From Clostridia bacterium (GTDB taxonomy: Bacteria > Bacillota > Clostridia > Oscillospirales > Acutalibacteraceae), in contig JAFRUA010000003.1 of the NCBI GenBank assembly GCA_017434855.1, positions 1 to 64,000 on the forward strand: a stretch of 64,000 bases of DNA, written 5' to 3'. Made by a program: the position numbers and the translations under genes. Of this stretch, positions 16,029-24,308 are shown in pieces. A model generated the notes under the pieces. The model searched no databases. It was not told the DNA's origin and worked only from the letters and a program-made list of their open reading frames with translations. Every line of letters starts with the position of its first letter. The stretch's first letter is position 1.

Positions 16029-16487
16029 TCAAAAATATTCTTCATAAGATCCCGGTTCACCCTTCAAAAACGCGATTTCTTTTTGATACCGTTCCACCCG
16101 GGCAAGGTCTCGCTCGGTCGGGTACGGGATGCGCGTCAGGTCACTGTTGTGGCGCAGGTCGGCCAGCTTGACGACCGTTGCAAGTTTGTCGCTCTTGACG
16201 CGCTGAAGATAATCCCGCAGCGGTTCTCCGCTTCGTTTCGTCACGCAGTCCACGGCATGGACCACCGCTTCCGAAAAGCCCGCGTCGCGCAGGTCCTGCA
16301 GCGTGACGGGAGTATCCTCTGCCACGTCGTGCAGCAGTGCAACGGTTTTTTCATCGTCCGTTTCAACAAAAGATGCAACCGTCAGCGGGTGGCTGATATA
16401 ATCCTTCCCCGCCTTGTCCACTTGCCCGGCGTGTGCGTTTGCGGCAATCTCATACGCCCGCTGCACCTGAACAGAATCAAATTCCAT
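16029..16487 (-). CDS. HD-domain phosphohydrolase (RelA/SpoT HD-like)
   Basis: A 152-residue stand-alone HD domain. His33 (ISHP), the His53-Asp54 pair (LLHDVAEDTP) and a late Asp (VVKLADLRHNSD) form the metal site as in the hydrolase half of RelA/SpoT and in MESH1-type enzymes. There is no synthetase domain. Family members hydrolyse (p)ppGpp or other nucleotides, so this could be a small alarmone hydrolase, though that is inference. It sits between iolD (4 nt away) and iolE (73 nt away) on the same strand and is presumably co-transcribed with inositol catabolism genes, an unusual setting. Confidence 0.8.
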   Translation of the reverse strand: MEFDSVQVQRAYEIAANAHAGQVDKAGKDYISHPLTVASFVETDDEKTVALLHDVAEDTPVTLQDLRDAGFSEAVVHAVDCVTKRSGEPLRDYLQRVKSDKLATVVKLADLRHNSDLTRIPYPTERDLARVERYQKEIAFLKGEPGSYEEYF

Positions 16488-16490
16488 ACA

Positions 16491-18335
16491 TCAATACAGC
16501 CGTGCCTTTTTGATTTCGGCAGACATCTCCTCATACGCCTTCTGCACGGTCTCGCTGGTGGAAACCTCTGCGACGCCGACGCGCCACCAGGAATCGTAAC
16601 CGTCGGACATGGACTTGTGCGCGACCTTGATGTCGAACAGCACGGGGATGTCGTAGGTTCTGGAATCCTCCAGCGCGGCTTTCAGCTCGTCCTCGTTCGT
16701 CACGCGATAGCTCTTGCAGCCGTAGCCCTCGGCGATCTTCGCGTAGTCGGTCATAATAACGTCGCCGTCGAGGAAGCCGCTGTCGGTGCGGCGGGTGAAA
16801 CGGGTGCCGAAGGTGTCGGTGCCCTGGTTGTTCTGCAGGTTTTCGATGCAGCCCCAGCCTTCGTTGTCAAACAGCATGACGTTGATCTTCGCCTTTTCCT
16901 GCACGGCGGTGTAAAGCTCGCTGTGCAGCATGAGAAAGCTGCCGTCGCCGACCATGGTGTAGACGTCCCTGTCGGGGGCGGCCAGCTTCGCGCCCAGCGC
17001 GCCGCAGATCTCGTACCCCATGCAGGAGAAGCCGTATTCCATGTGGTAGGTGTTCTCGCCCTTGGACTTCCACAGCCGCTGCATGCAGCCGGGCAGGGAG
17101 CCGGAGGAACCGATCGCGATGGCGTCGTTCGCGGCAAAGTCGTTGATGATGCCCAGCGCGCGGGTCTGCGAAAAGCCGTCCTTCAACTGCATGTTGTACA
17201 TGCGGTCGATCTCGGCAAAGAATGCTTTCTGCGCCTCTTGGTACTCGGTCGTCCAGCCGCTCGAGTAACCGTCCAGCTTTGCCATGATGGCGTTCAGCGC
17301 CTCTTTTGCGTCAGCCAGCACGGCGACGGAATCCATCTTGAACGCGTCAAACGCGCACACGTTGATGGACAGCATCTTGACGTCCGGGTTCTGGAACCCC
17401 CACTTGGAGCAGGTGGTGAAGTCCGTCAGACGGGTGCCGACGGCGATGACAAGGTCGGTCTGCTTGGCGATGGCGTTGGCCGCCGCGCCGCCGGTGACGC
17501 CCACGCCGCCCATGTTCAGCGGGTGGTCAAAGGGGATCTGTCCCTTGCCGGCCTGGGTTTCGCCGATGGGAATGTTGTATTTTTCCGCAAAGGCCAGCGC
17601 GGTCTTCCAGCTTTCGGAATAAGTCACGCCGCCGCCGACGATCATCATCGGCTTTTTCGCGTCTTTGATCAGGTCGATCGCGGCGTCGATCTCGCGCGCC
17701 GAGGGGCGCTGGCGGTCGATGTACCACACGCGCTTTTTCAGGAAATAGTCCGGATAATCAAAGGCTTCGGCCTCCACGTCCTGCGGCATGGCGATGCACA
17801 CGGCGCCGGTGTCGGCGGGGCTGGTCAGCACGCGCATGGCGTTGATGCACGCGGTCATGAGCTGTTCGGGGCGCTCGATGCGGTCCCAGTATTTGCACAC
17901 GGCGCGGAAGGCGTCGTTCGCCGTGGTGGACACGGCGGTGGGCTGCTCGATCTGCTGCAGCACGGGGTCCGGCTGGCGGCAGGCGAAGGTGTCGCCCGGC
18001 AGCACCAGCAGCGGGATGCGGTTTGCCGTGGCGGTGCCGCAGGCGGTGACCATGTTCAGCGCGCCCGGGCCGATGGACGACGTGCAGGCGATGATCCGGC
18101 GGCGGTGGTTCTGCTTGGCAAAGGCGATGGCGGCGTGCGCCATACCCTGCTCGTTGTGGCCCTGATAATAGGTCAGGCTGTGGCCGCCCTGTTCCAGTGC
18201 CTGGCCGATGCCGACCACGCAGCCGTGGCCGAAGATGCCGAAGATGCCTTTGACGAACTTGGTTTCTACGCCGTCAAAGCTGACGTACTGGTTGTCGAGG
18301 AATTTGACAAGGGCCTGCGCCATGGTGAGTTTCAT
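16491..18335 (-). CDS. iolD: 3D-trihydroxycyclohexane-1,2-dione acylhydrolase (IolD)
   Basis: A 614-residue thiamine-diphosphate enzyme that opens the ring to 5-deoxy-glucuronate, the third step of inositol breakdown. The three domains of the acetolactate-synthase superfamily are present: an N-terminal pyrimidine-binding domain with the GHGCVVGIGQALEQ Glu region, a central domain, and a C-terminal ThDP domain (GDGSF to NEGWGCIENLQ, near residues 461-490). Length and the start MKLTMAQALVKFLDNQYV match IolD. ATG 18335; the next gene upstream is a secreted GDPD whose stop lies 115 nt away. Confidence 0.95.
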   Translation of the reverse strand: MKLTMAQALVKFLDNQYVSFDGVETKFVKGIFGIFGHGCVVGIGQALEQGGHSLTYYQGHNEQGMAHAAIAFAKQNHRRRIIACTSSIGPGALNMVTACGTATANRIPLLVLPGDTFACRQPDPVLQQIEQPTAVSTTANDAFRAVCKYWDRIERPEQLMTACINAMRVLTSPADTGAVCIAMPQDVEAEAFDYPDYFLKKRVWYIDRQRPSAREIDAAIDLIKDAKKPMMIVGGGVTYSESWKTALAFAEKYNIPIGETQAGKGQIPFDHPLNMGGVGVTGGAAANAIAKQTDLVIAVGTRLTDFTTCSKWGFQNPDVKMLSINVCAFDAFKMDSVAVLADAKEALNAIMAKLDGYSSGWTTEYQEAQKAFFAEIDRMYNMQLKDGFSQTRALGIINDFAANDAIAIGSSGSLPGCMQRLWKSKGENTYHMEYGFSCMGYEICGALGAKLAAPDRDVYTMVGDGSFLMLHSELYTAVQEKAKINVMLFDNEGWGCIENLQNNQGTDTFGTRFTRRTDSGFLDGDVIMTDYAKIAEGYGCKSYRVTNEDELKAALEDSRTYDIPVLFDIKVAHKSMSDGYDSWWRVGVAEVSTSETVQKAYEEMSAEIKKARLY

Positions 18336-18450
18336 TTTTCATCACACTCTTTCATTGTATATTGAGGGGATAAGGGGTTGAGATGTTAAGGGATGAAGGG
18401 ACTGTATAAACTTCACGGATCAATACGGTGCTTCAAAAGGCGTCTGCGGT

Positions 18451-19557
18451 TCAGAAGCGGAACCACGACGCAACTTTATTGAACAGATTGCGGAACCATT
18501 GAGCAATCCGGGAGAAAAAGCTTTGCTTTGGTTTCTCCAGCTTTGCAATCGTTTGCGTCTCAGTGGCGCCGCAAGCGTTACAGGTGCGTTTGGCAAGTCC
18601 CGTTTCTTCGGTGGTGGCTTCTTTCACGACCGCCCAGTCGCCATAGGTATGATGCTCCATCGTCGCTTTTCCGCACAGCGTGCAAACTGAGCGATGCGAT
18701 GATTCATCGATGCGCTTGAAGGTCACGGTTGTGTGCGGGCATGCGGTCTTTCCGGGCACGAGAAGGTTGGTCGTCAGATCGGTCACGCCCTGCAAATAGC
18801 CGGATTCGGCGACGTCCATGCTGTCCACCGTCCAGATCATTGTTTTCAGACCGGCCGCCTGTGCGCTTTGCAGCACCTGTGCGGGCGTAAGGTATGAAAC
18901 GTCGATGCCGTCGATCCCGTTTTCCACGCAGAAATCAATGTCTTCCGCAGTGCCGGGGTTGGAAAGCAGATAGGTCGGGACTTCCGGCAGCAGCGCTTTG
19001 ATGCCGGTAACAATCTCCCGTCCGAAGCTGATGATGACAAACGCGTCTTTTTCTTCCCGCGCACGCAAAACCGCGGCAAGGCTGGGCAGACTGTCCTCAT
19101 TGACAATGCTCTTGATCTCAATGACCGGATGCAGTCCGTATTGCCTGCAGACGTCCAGATACTCCACAAGCGTCGGAATCTTGGTGTTCGGAAACTGCTG
19201 TACGTTTGCGCCGGCGTCGATGGTCAGCGCTGCAATTTCGTCGTAAGTGAATGCGGACACCAACCCTGTGCCGTCGGTCATGCGGTCCACGGTGTCGTCG
19301 TGCATCAGGACCCAAACGCCGTCTTTGGTCTGCGAAATATCACACTCCGCACCCCAAAAGCCGTATTCGCCGGCCAGCCGGAAGGCGGGGAGGGTATTCT
19401 CCGGCGCAACGGCGGAATAGCCTCTGTGCGCGACGGCGTACATGCCGCCTGCCGGAATCACGTCGGAGTCATAGAGATAAACAGGCGCCGCAACTGCTGA
19501 AAGCGTGAAGCCGAGAAGTGTCAGAATCACAAGTACGATCGCTGAGTTTTTTTTCAT
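18451..19557 (-). CDS. Secreted GDPD with C-terminal Cys-rich and membrane-proximal tail
   Basis: A 368-residue exported glycerophosphodiester phosphodiesterase. A signal peptide covers residues 1-23, then the GDPD barrel (about 35-255) with HRGYSAVAPENT, ECDISQTKDG and MHDDTVDRMTDGTG carrying the catalytic His/Glu/Asp set. A C-terminal tail (about 270-345) has paired CxxC motifs (CTLCG and CNACGATET), a repeat type common in secreted Clostridia proteins. It ends in an amphipathic FFSRIAQWFRNLFNKVASWF segment that could bind membrane. It would release glycerol-phosphate from external phospholipid or teichoic acid debris. It interrupts the iol cluster between iolB and iolD; no functional link to inositol is evident, although glycerophosphoinositol as a substrate is a plausible idea. 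Confidence 0.9.
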   Translation of the reverse strand: MKKNSAIVLVILTLLGFTLSAVAAPVYLYDSDVIPAGGMYAVAHRGYSAVAPENTLPAFRLAGEYGFWGAECDISQTKDGVWVLMHDDTVDRMTDGTGLVSAFTYDEIAALTIDAGANVQQFPNTKIPTLVEYLDVCRQYGLHPVIEIKSIVNEDSLPSLAAVLRAREEKDAFVIISFGREIVTGIKALLPEVPTYLLSNPGTAEDIDFCVENGIDGIDVSYLTPAQVLQSAQAAGLKTMIWTVDSMDVAESGYLQGVTDLTTNLLVPGKTACPHTTVTFKRIDESSHRSVCTLCGKATMEHHTYGDWAVVKEATTEETGLAKRTCNACGATETQTIAKLEKPKQSFFSRIAQWFRNLFNKVASWFRF

Positions 19558-19625
19558 AATCTTTCTCCCCCTTCATCGCTTCGGCGTTCTTTTCGCGGAC
19601 GAGACCTGAAAGAAGACAGAAACGC

Positions 19626-19702
19626 TGCAGCGCGACCACCGTCTAATGTCTAACGTCTAACATCTAACATCTGAAAGAATGAAGCATGGCTTCATTCTTT
19701 CG
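19626..19702 (-). repeat. 7-bp array with core and iolB-stop hairpin
   Basis: On the minus strand a 12-bp perfect hairpin (GAAAGAATGAAG and its inverse, 19673-19702) is built around the iolB stop codon. It is followed by five 7-nt units (19641-19675; GTTAGAT, GTTAGAC and variants) and then the core GGTGGTCGCGCTG (19626-19638). The order array-then-GTCGCG core matches the other elements. Confidence 0.7.
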
Positions 19703-20495
19703 GCCACATCAGCGCTTCGTTCTTGGGGTCGGTCACCCAGCGGTGCTCCGGCAGGAAGTACGGCGTGATGTAGGGGTTGCCGTCCAGATGGCGGATGACC
19801 CAAAGGTACCACATCGCATAGCCGGGGGCCGTGGTCTGCGGGTGGGTCTCTTCCTCCAGAATCAGCACGGTGGAGTTGTTGTGGGTCTTGACCACGTCTT
19901 CGCTCAACTCGGCAAAGCCGTAGCCCTGCGCCGGATTGAACTTGTAGTAATAGATCTCCGGCTGGGGATGGGTGTGCGGCGGATAGCTGGACCACTTGCC
20001 GGGGAAGCCGATGACCTCGCCCACAACAAGATTGGACCACGGCGCGTTGCTGTAATCGAACACGGTGCGCACGATGCGGGTGGATGCTTCGCGCATGGTG
20101 CCCTTGCCGCGCTGCTCGCTGGCGCATTCCTCCGGCGTATAGAGTTTGCACGGGAACGTCTTTTCGTTGTCGGTCCGGTGCACCGTCCACTCGCTTTCGG
20201 CAGTCGCGGTGATGGTCACCTTGATGTCGTTGGGAACGGACAGGACCCACGGGTCAAAGTCAAAGCAGTTGTCGCGCTCGATCTCAAAGCACCGGCCGTC
20301 AAATTCCACCTTCGCTTTGCCGTATACCAAAAGATATGCGCGCTCCATGTGCTGACTGTCGGTGAAGACGTCGCCCGCCTTTTGGCGCAGGATGCCGAAG
20401 TCCATCATCGTCTTCGGTTCGGCGTCTGCAAAGTTTGTAATAGCATTGTAGCCGAAGGGCCATTCCTTCGGGCCGGGAAGCAATCGTTTGTCCAT
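19692..20495 (-). CDS. iolB: 5-deoxy-glucuronate isomerase (IolB)
   Basis: A 267-residue cupin of the KduI/IolB family, isomerising 5-deoxy-D-glucuronate to 2-deoxy-5-keto-gluconate in inositol catabolism. The metal-site segment PPHTHPQPEIYYYKF (about 156-170) is clear, as is the C-terminal PGYAMWYLWVIRHLDGNPY block. Length agrees with IolB. It is the second gene in the cluster, 12 nt after iolG on the same strand, so the two are certainly an operon. The ATG at 20495 has GGAGG within the iolG end region. Confidence 0.95.
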   Translation of the reverse strand: MDKRLLPGPKEWPFGYNAITNFADAEPKTMMDFGILRQKAGDVFTDSQHMERAYLLVYGKAKVEFDGRCFEIERDNCFDFDPWVLSVPNDIKVTITATAESEWTVHRTDNEKTFPCKLYTPEECASEQRGKGTMREASTRIVRTVFDYSNAPWSNLVVGEVIGFPGKWSSYPPHTHPQPEIYYYKFNPAQGYGFAELSEDVVKTHNNSTVLILEEETHPQTTAPGYAMWYLWVIRHLDGNPYITPYFLPEHRWVTDPKNEALMWPKE

Positions 20496-20507
20496 ATCGG
20501 CGCCTCC

Positions 20508-21521
20508 TCACATGATCTCGGTCAGCTTGACCGGGCGGCCCTCTTTGACGCTCTTTTTCGCAGCCAGGGCGATCAGAATGGCGGCCAGGCCGTCTTCGCC
20601 GGTCGTCGGGGTCGGCTTGTCTTCCTGAATCGCCTCAACAAACTGCAGCATCTCGTCACGGAAGGACTGCATGTACCGTTCCAGGAAGAAATACAGCGGC
20701 TTGTCGGTCTGCACGCCGTCGGCAGTCATGAGCGTGACGTTGGTCGGGGTGTCGTTGGCCGCTATGGCAGCGCCGAGCGAACCGAACGCCTCCACGCGCT
20801 GGTCATAGCCGTAGGCCGCGCGGCGGGAGTTGTCGATCACGCCGATGGCGCCGTTCTTGAACTTCAGCGAAATGATGGCCGTGTCCACGTCGCCGGCTTC
20901 GCCGATGGCGGGGTCCACCAGGCACGCCGCGTTGACATAGACCTCTTCAACCTCGCTGCCCGCGATGAAGCATGCCATGTCAAAATCATGGATCGTCATG
21001 TCAAGGAAAATGCCGCCGGACACCGCCGCATACTTTGCCGGTGGCGGCTCCGGGTCGCGGGAGGTGATCTTCACCAGCTCCAGCTTGCCGATCTTGCCTT
21101 CGTTGATGAGCTCGCGGATGTGGGCAAAGTTGTGGTCAAAGCGGCGGTTAAAGCCGACCTGCAGCTTGACGCCGGTCTCTTTCACCGTGTCGATGACGGC
21201 CTGCACCTTTTCCGGCGTCAGGTCCACGGGCTTTTCGCAAAAGACGTGCTTGCCCGCCTTTGCCGCGGCGATGGAGATGTCGGCGTGCGTGTCGGTGGAA
21301 GAGCAGACCAGCACCGCGTCGATGGCGGGGTCGGCCAGCATTTCGGTGTAATCCTTATAGATCTTTTCGATGCCGTACTCCGCGGCGAGGGCCGGCAGCG
21401 CGTCCTGAAAGACGTCGGTGATGCCGAGCACCTTTGCGCCGGGGACGCTGTAGGTGATGGACTTCATGTGGACCTTGCCGATGCGGCCGGCGCCGATGAT
21501 GCCGATGTTGAGTTGTTTCAT
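20508..21521 (-). CDS. iolG: Inositol 2-dehydrogenase (IolG)
   Basis: A 337-residue Gfo/Idh/MocA oxidoreductase, NAD-dependent and oxidising myo-inositol to scyllo-inosose. Rossmann motif GIIGAGRIGKVH at residues 7-18, catalytic EKPVDL near 96-101, and a C-terminal alpha/beta domain with DMTIHDFDMACF carrying the Asp-x-x-x-His pair. It is the first gene of the cluster and has its own strong promoter about 50 nt upstream. IolG is assigned over other GFO/IDH members because of the adjoining iolB, iolD and iolE. Confidence 0.92.
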   Translation of the reverse strand: MKQLNIGIIGAGRIGKVHMKSITYSVPGAKVLGITDVFQDALPALAAEYGIEKIYKDYTEMLADPAIDAVLVCSSTDTHADISIAAAKAGKHVFCEKPVDLTPEKVQAVIDTVKETGVKLQVGFNRRFDHNFAHIRELINEGKIGKLELVKITSRDPEPPPAKYAAVSGGIFLDMTIHDFDMACFIAGSEVEEVYVNAACLVDPAIGEAGDVDTAIISLKFKNGAIGVIDNSRRAAYGYDQRVEAFGSLGAAIAANDTPTNVTLMTADGVQTDKPLYFFLERYMQSFRDEMLQFVEAIQEDKPTPTTGEDGLAAILIALAAKKSVKEGRPVKLTEIM

Positions 21522-21572
21522 TGTTTAGCCTCCGTTGTTCAAACTTGCACGCGAACGTGCCATACAAATTAC

Positions 21573-21601
21573 AGTATAGCAAAAAATATTTGCCGTTGCA
21601 A
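21573..21601 (-). promoter_or_regulatory. Promoter of the iol operon
   Basis: On the minus strand TTGCAA (21601-21596), a 17-nt spacer and TATACT (21578-21573), about 52 nt before the iolG start. Confidence 0.7.
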
Positions 21602-21613
21602 GATGCAGCGGCA
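21591..21613. promoter_or_regulatory. Palindromic operator candidate at the iol promoter
   Basis: Arms TGCCGTTGCA and TGCAGCGGCA around AGA form a 9-of-10 inverted repeat that covers the -35 of the iolG promoter. A second imperfect palindrome (GCACGCGAACGTGC, 21547-21560) lies in the leader. Placement suggests repressor binding; the regulator is not in the window. Confidence 0.5.
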
Positions 21614-21684
21614 ATTTTCAGCGGCGGATTTTATGAATTTTCTGTGATTGTGTGATGCCTGATCAAAAGCGGGAAACGCGGTTT

Positions 21685-22695
21685 TTAAAGTGCGGAACCG
21701 TCATTTGGGTTGCTCGTCGGCGCCGCGTTTTGAACGGGTGCGGGCTTTGCCATACAAAGCGCATTGATTTTGTTCTGCATCAAAATGATGGCAACGATCG
21801 GAATGAAGATGCCGAGGATCAGGCAAAGCGTTGCCATGTCGGATTGATACAGCCCCTTGGCTTTTGAAAACGCGTCGATTCTTTGCCCGTGTTTATACAG
21901 CCAGTAAATGCTGTAAAAGGGTACGAACATGCAAAGCAGGAGCTTGTTCGTCGGATCGTACTGCTCTGCGCCGGGCGTTTTGTTCAAATATTTCGTGGTT
22001 CTGTAGATCCAGATGTAAGGCCAGATCCCGAACGTAAAGAGGCAAAGAACGATGTGCTTCTCCAGGCTGCAATACGCCTCGTCATATTCGGACGGCGCGG
22101 CGGCGTTCGGGTCGTCTGCCGCGTTTTGTACAGGAATGGTTGTATATGGGTCCATACACCATGATGCGAAAAGGAACAATGCGACTGCAAATAGTATTGC
22201 GTCAAACAAATCTGTGATCCTATCTGGAGAAGGGAAGCGGGCGAACATAATAATAACATTGATTAACGCTGATGAAAAATAAAGGATAGCGGGCAAAAAG
22301 TAGATGCGCTTTGCAATTTTCTGACACGCTGAAAGTTGAGGAAGCGTTGCCGTTCCCACAATGAATGTCAGCAAAAGGTAGGCGAAGACCTGAATTACTT
22401 GACCTACGGAAAAGTCGATAATCAAATAATATCCGGATACGGCGATGAACGGAATGGTTGCAATAAACAGTAACTTGTTCAGCTTTTTCTGCAGCAAAAC
22501 AATACCGGTAAAGATACGTGGTGCAATGAGAAGGGCAGATGAAACCACAGCTGAAACTATTATTTCAGATTCATTAGAAGTTTGGTTTTCAACGATTTCA
22601 ATAATAACAAAGAGACAGAGCCCCAAAAACTCAAAAATAGCAAATATTAAAAAGAGAATCGCTGCGATAGGAAATTTGATTATTTTATTCTCCAT
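21685..22695 (-). CDS. DUF4234 multi-pass membrane protein
   Basis: A 336-residue membrane protein. The N-terminal half has about five hydrophobic helices (IAAILFLIFAIFEFLGLCLF and others). The C-terminal part matches DUF4234: LEKHIVLCLFTFGIWPYIWIYRTTKYLN, then PTNKLLLCMFVPFYSIYWLYK and a final helix LCLILGIFIPIVAIILM. Function of the family is unknown. The coding sequence is clearly lower in G+C than the surrounding genes, which may point to acquisition. ATG 22695 follows GGAGG. It stands alone between the iol promoter and a structured gap. Confidence 0.75.
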   Translation of the reverse strand: MENKIIKFPIAAILFLIFAIFEFLGLCLFVIIEIVENQTSNESEIIVSAVVSSALLIAPRIFTGIVLLQKKLNKLLFIATIPFIAVSGYYLIIDFSVGQVIQVFAYLLLTFIVGTATLPQLSACQKIAKRIYFLPAILYFSSALINVIIMFARFPSPDRITDLFDAILFAVALFLFASWCMDPYTTIPVQNAADDPNAAAPSEYDEAYCSLEKHIVLCLFTFGIWPYIWIYRTTKYLNKTPGAEQYDPTNKLLLCMFVPFYSIYWLYKHGQRIDAFSKAKGLYQSDMATLCLILGIFIPIVAIILMQNKINALCMAKPAPVQNAAPTSNPNDGSAL

Positions 22696-22846
22696 TATGA
22701 TTTTTTCCTCCTGTGAATGGTTTTACATATCTTTTGACGGGTCTGCTTGTTTTTTTGTGGTTCCTGCGCTTTCCGATCCTTTTGCACCTCTTTTGGATAA
22801 TAAAAAATGCGCCCATGAAGGACGCATAAAAAATGCCGTCCATCAT
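22685..22846 (-). CDS. Possible small membrane peptide
   Basis: A 53-codon frame: MMDGIFYASFMGAFFIIQ, a short hydrophobic helix, followed by a very basic tail (KRCKRIGKRRNHKK). Its stop overlaps the start region of the DUF4234 gene. No good ribosome binding site is seen before the ATG, so it may be spurious; the clean hydrophobic-then-basic layout is the only support. Confidence 0.25.
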   Translation of the reverse strand: MMDGIFYASFMGAFFIIQKRCKRIGKRRNHKKTSRPVKRYVKPFTGGKNHNGE

Positions 22847-22850
22847 GTCG

Positions 22851-22976
22851 CCAAACAGATTCTCACTATACAATCAAATAATACAATAGCAAGATAGGAC
22901 GCACTTTTTCAAAAGTGAGCCACCGTATTATTTGATTGTTAGGTATAGATCAGGAATTTGTCCCGAATCTGTTTGG
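22851..22976. repeat. 126-nt inverted-repeat element
   Basis: Nested inverted arms: CCAAACAGATTC (22851-22862) with GAATCTGTTTGG (22965-22976), and CAATCAAATAATAC (22871-22884) with GTATTATTTGATTG (22925-22938). Both pairs are exact. The centre is about 40 nt. It could fold into one long hairpin; MITE remnant or structured RNA. Confidence 0.65.
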
Positions 22977-23051
22977 CACTTACATCATATCACACCTCTT
23001 TTATAAAGAAAATTGCAAGCAAAACTTTTTTTGTTCCGGAAAAACCGCGCG

Positions 23052-23094
23052 CAAAAAAACGCCGGCCGCCCGGGACAGAACCCACAGCAGCCGG
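23052..23094 (-). terminator. Terminator left by a lost dehydrogenase paralogue
   Basis: Minus strand: CCGGCTGC pairs with GCGGCCGG (one G-U), followed by CGTTTTTTT. It is a diverged copy of the hairpin at 23274-23313 and follows the gene remnant at 23116-23176. Confidence 0.7.
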
Positions 23095-23115
23095 ACGGTT
23101 TGTTTAATGATGTGT

Positions 23116-23176
23116 TCAGTTCACCACGTTCGACGGCGTCCCGCGCAGGAAGTTCTTGACATTTTCACAAAAATGC
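23116..23176 (-). pseudogene. Remnant: C-terminus of a D-2-hydroxyacid dehydrogenase paralogue
   Basis: The last about 19 codons read ENVKNFLRGTPSNVVN and stop. This is nearly the same as the end of the intact dehydrogenase just upstream (ENVENFLHGTPSNVVN). Both the coding end and the following terminator are duplicated with an exact 220-nt offset. Nothing upstream of the fragment matches the rest of the gene, so most of a tandem paralogue has been deleted. Confidence 0.75.
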
Positions 23177-23273
23177 AAGTTAACGTTGCAAAAAACTTCA
23201 TTTGATCAAAAGTTGACACGTTAAACATGGATAATTCTTGACGCTTCACTTTTATATTCAAAACCGCACGTGC

Positions 23274-23313
23274 AAAAAACGCCGGCCGCCGGGGCAGAAC
23301 CCGCAGCAGCCGG
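23274..23313 (-). terminator. Terminator of the hydroxyacid dehydrogenase gene
   Basis: Minus strand: CCGGCTGC and GCGGCCGG stem followed by CGTTTTTTGC, 23 nt after the stop codon. Confidence 0.75.
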
Positions 23314-23335
23314 ACGGATTTATTTGACGGTCGGT

Positions 23336-24295
23336 TCAGTTCACCACGTTCGACGGCGTTCCGTGCAAAAAGTTTTCCACGTTTTCGCGGAAAATGCCCA
23401 TCAGCCGGGTGCGCGCCTCAAAGCTGGCCCACGCGATGTGCGGCGTGATGAGGCAGCGTTCGCAGGTCAGCAGGGGATTGTCTGCCTTCGGCGGCTCGGT
23501 CGAGAGCACGTCCACGCCCGCGCCGGCGAGTCTGCCCGCGTCCAGCGCGGCGGCAAGGTCCGCTTCGTTGACGACCGGCCCGCGCGAGGTGTTGATGAGG
23601 TACGCGGTCGGCTTCATCTTTGCGATGAAGTCCGCGTTCACCAGACCGGCGGTCTCCTTTGTCAGCGGGCAGTGCAGCGACAGCACGTCGCTTTCTTTTT
23701 GCAGCGTTTCCAGCGAAACGAATTCCACGCTGCCGAACCCGTCATAGGTACGCGCATGCGGCGTGCACACCAGCACGCGCATGCCAAAGGCGTTTGCAAT
23801 GTTGGCGACGGCCGTGCCGATGCGGCCAAAGCCGAAGATGCCGAAGGTCTTTCCGTGCAGCAGCGAGATCGGCGCCGCCTGATAGCAGAAGTCGGGGCAG
23901 GCGGTCCAGTCGCCGCGCTTGACGCTGTCGTTGTGCAGCGCAACACGGTTCACCAGCTCCAGCACGAATGCAAAGACCAACTGCGCCACGCCGTCGGTGC
24001 TGTAGGCCGGGATGTTGGACACGGGAACGCCGTGCGCCCGGGCGGCGTCCACGTCGATGACGTTGTAGCCCGTGGCGAGCACCGCGATGAATTTGAGCTT
24101 TGGCAGCGCGTCGATGATCTCTTTGGTGAGTACGGTCTTGTTGGTCACCAGAATGTCGGCGTCACGGCTGCGCTCGAGCACCAGCGCCGGCGGCGTGCGG
24201 TCATATACGGTATAGCTGTCAACCACGTCGGCCAGCCAGTCCCAGCGCAGGTCGCCCGGGTTTTCGGCATGGCCGTCCAAAATCACAAGGTCCAT
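23336..24295 (-). CDS. D-2-hydroxyacid dehydrogenase (glycerate dehydrogenase-like)
   Basis: A 319-residue NAD(P)-dependent dehydrogenase. Nucleotide-binding motif GFGRIG at 155-160, catalytic Arg in NTSRGPVV, the Glu segment in DVLSTEPP and the catalytic His in ITPHIAWAS. Closest in layout to HprA-type glycerate/hydroxypyruvate reductases; it lacks the ACT domain of SerA. It would interconvert glycerate and hydroxypyruvate or a related pair. It is followed by its own terminator and by the remnant of a second copy, and preceded by an unrelated lipoprotein gene 13 nt away on the same strand. Substrate assignment is tentative. Confidence 0.88.
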   Translation of the reverse strand: MDLVILDGHAENPGDLRWDWLADVVDSYTVYDRTPPALVLERSRDADILVTNKTVLTKEIIDALPKLKFIAVLATGYNVIDVDAARAHGVPVSNIPAYSTDGVAQLVFAFVLELVNRVALHNDSVKRGDWTACPDFCYQAAPISLLHGKTFGIFGFGRIGTAVANIANAFGMRVLVCTPHARTYDGFGSVEFVSLETLQKESDVLSLHCPLTKETAGLVNADFIAKMKPTAYLINTSRGPVVNEADLAAALDAGRLAGAGVDVLSTEPPKADNPLLTCERCLITPHIAWASFEARTRLMGIFRENVENFLHGTPSNVVN

Positions 24296-24308
24296 GGTGT
24301 GCCTCCTT

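Noticed and set aside
16005-18365. A 786-codon open frame antisense to iolD and the HD gene
   Set aside because: Composition is Arg/Val/His/Gly-rich as expected from reversed GC-rich codons; the minus-strand genes are clear.
19686-21647. A 653-codon frame antisense to iolB and iolG
   Set aside because: Same shadow effect; both minus-strand genes carry intact catalytic motifs.
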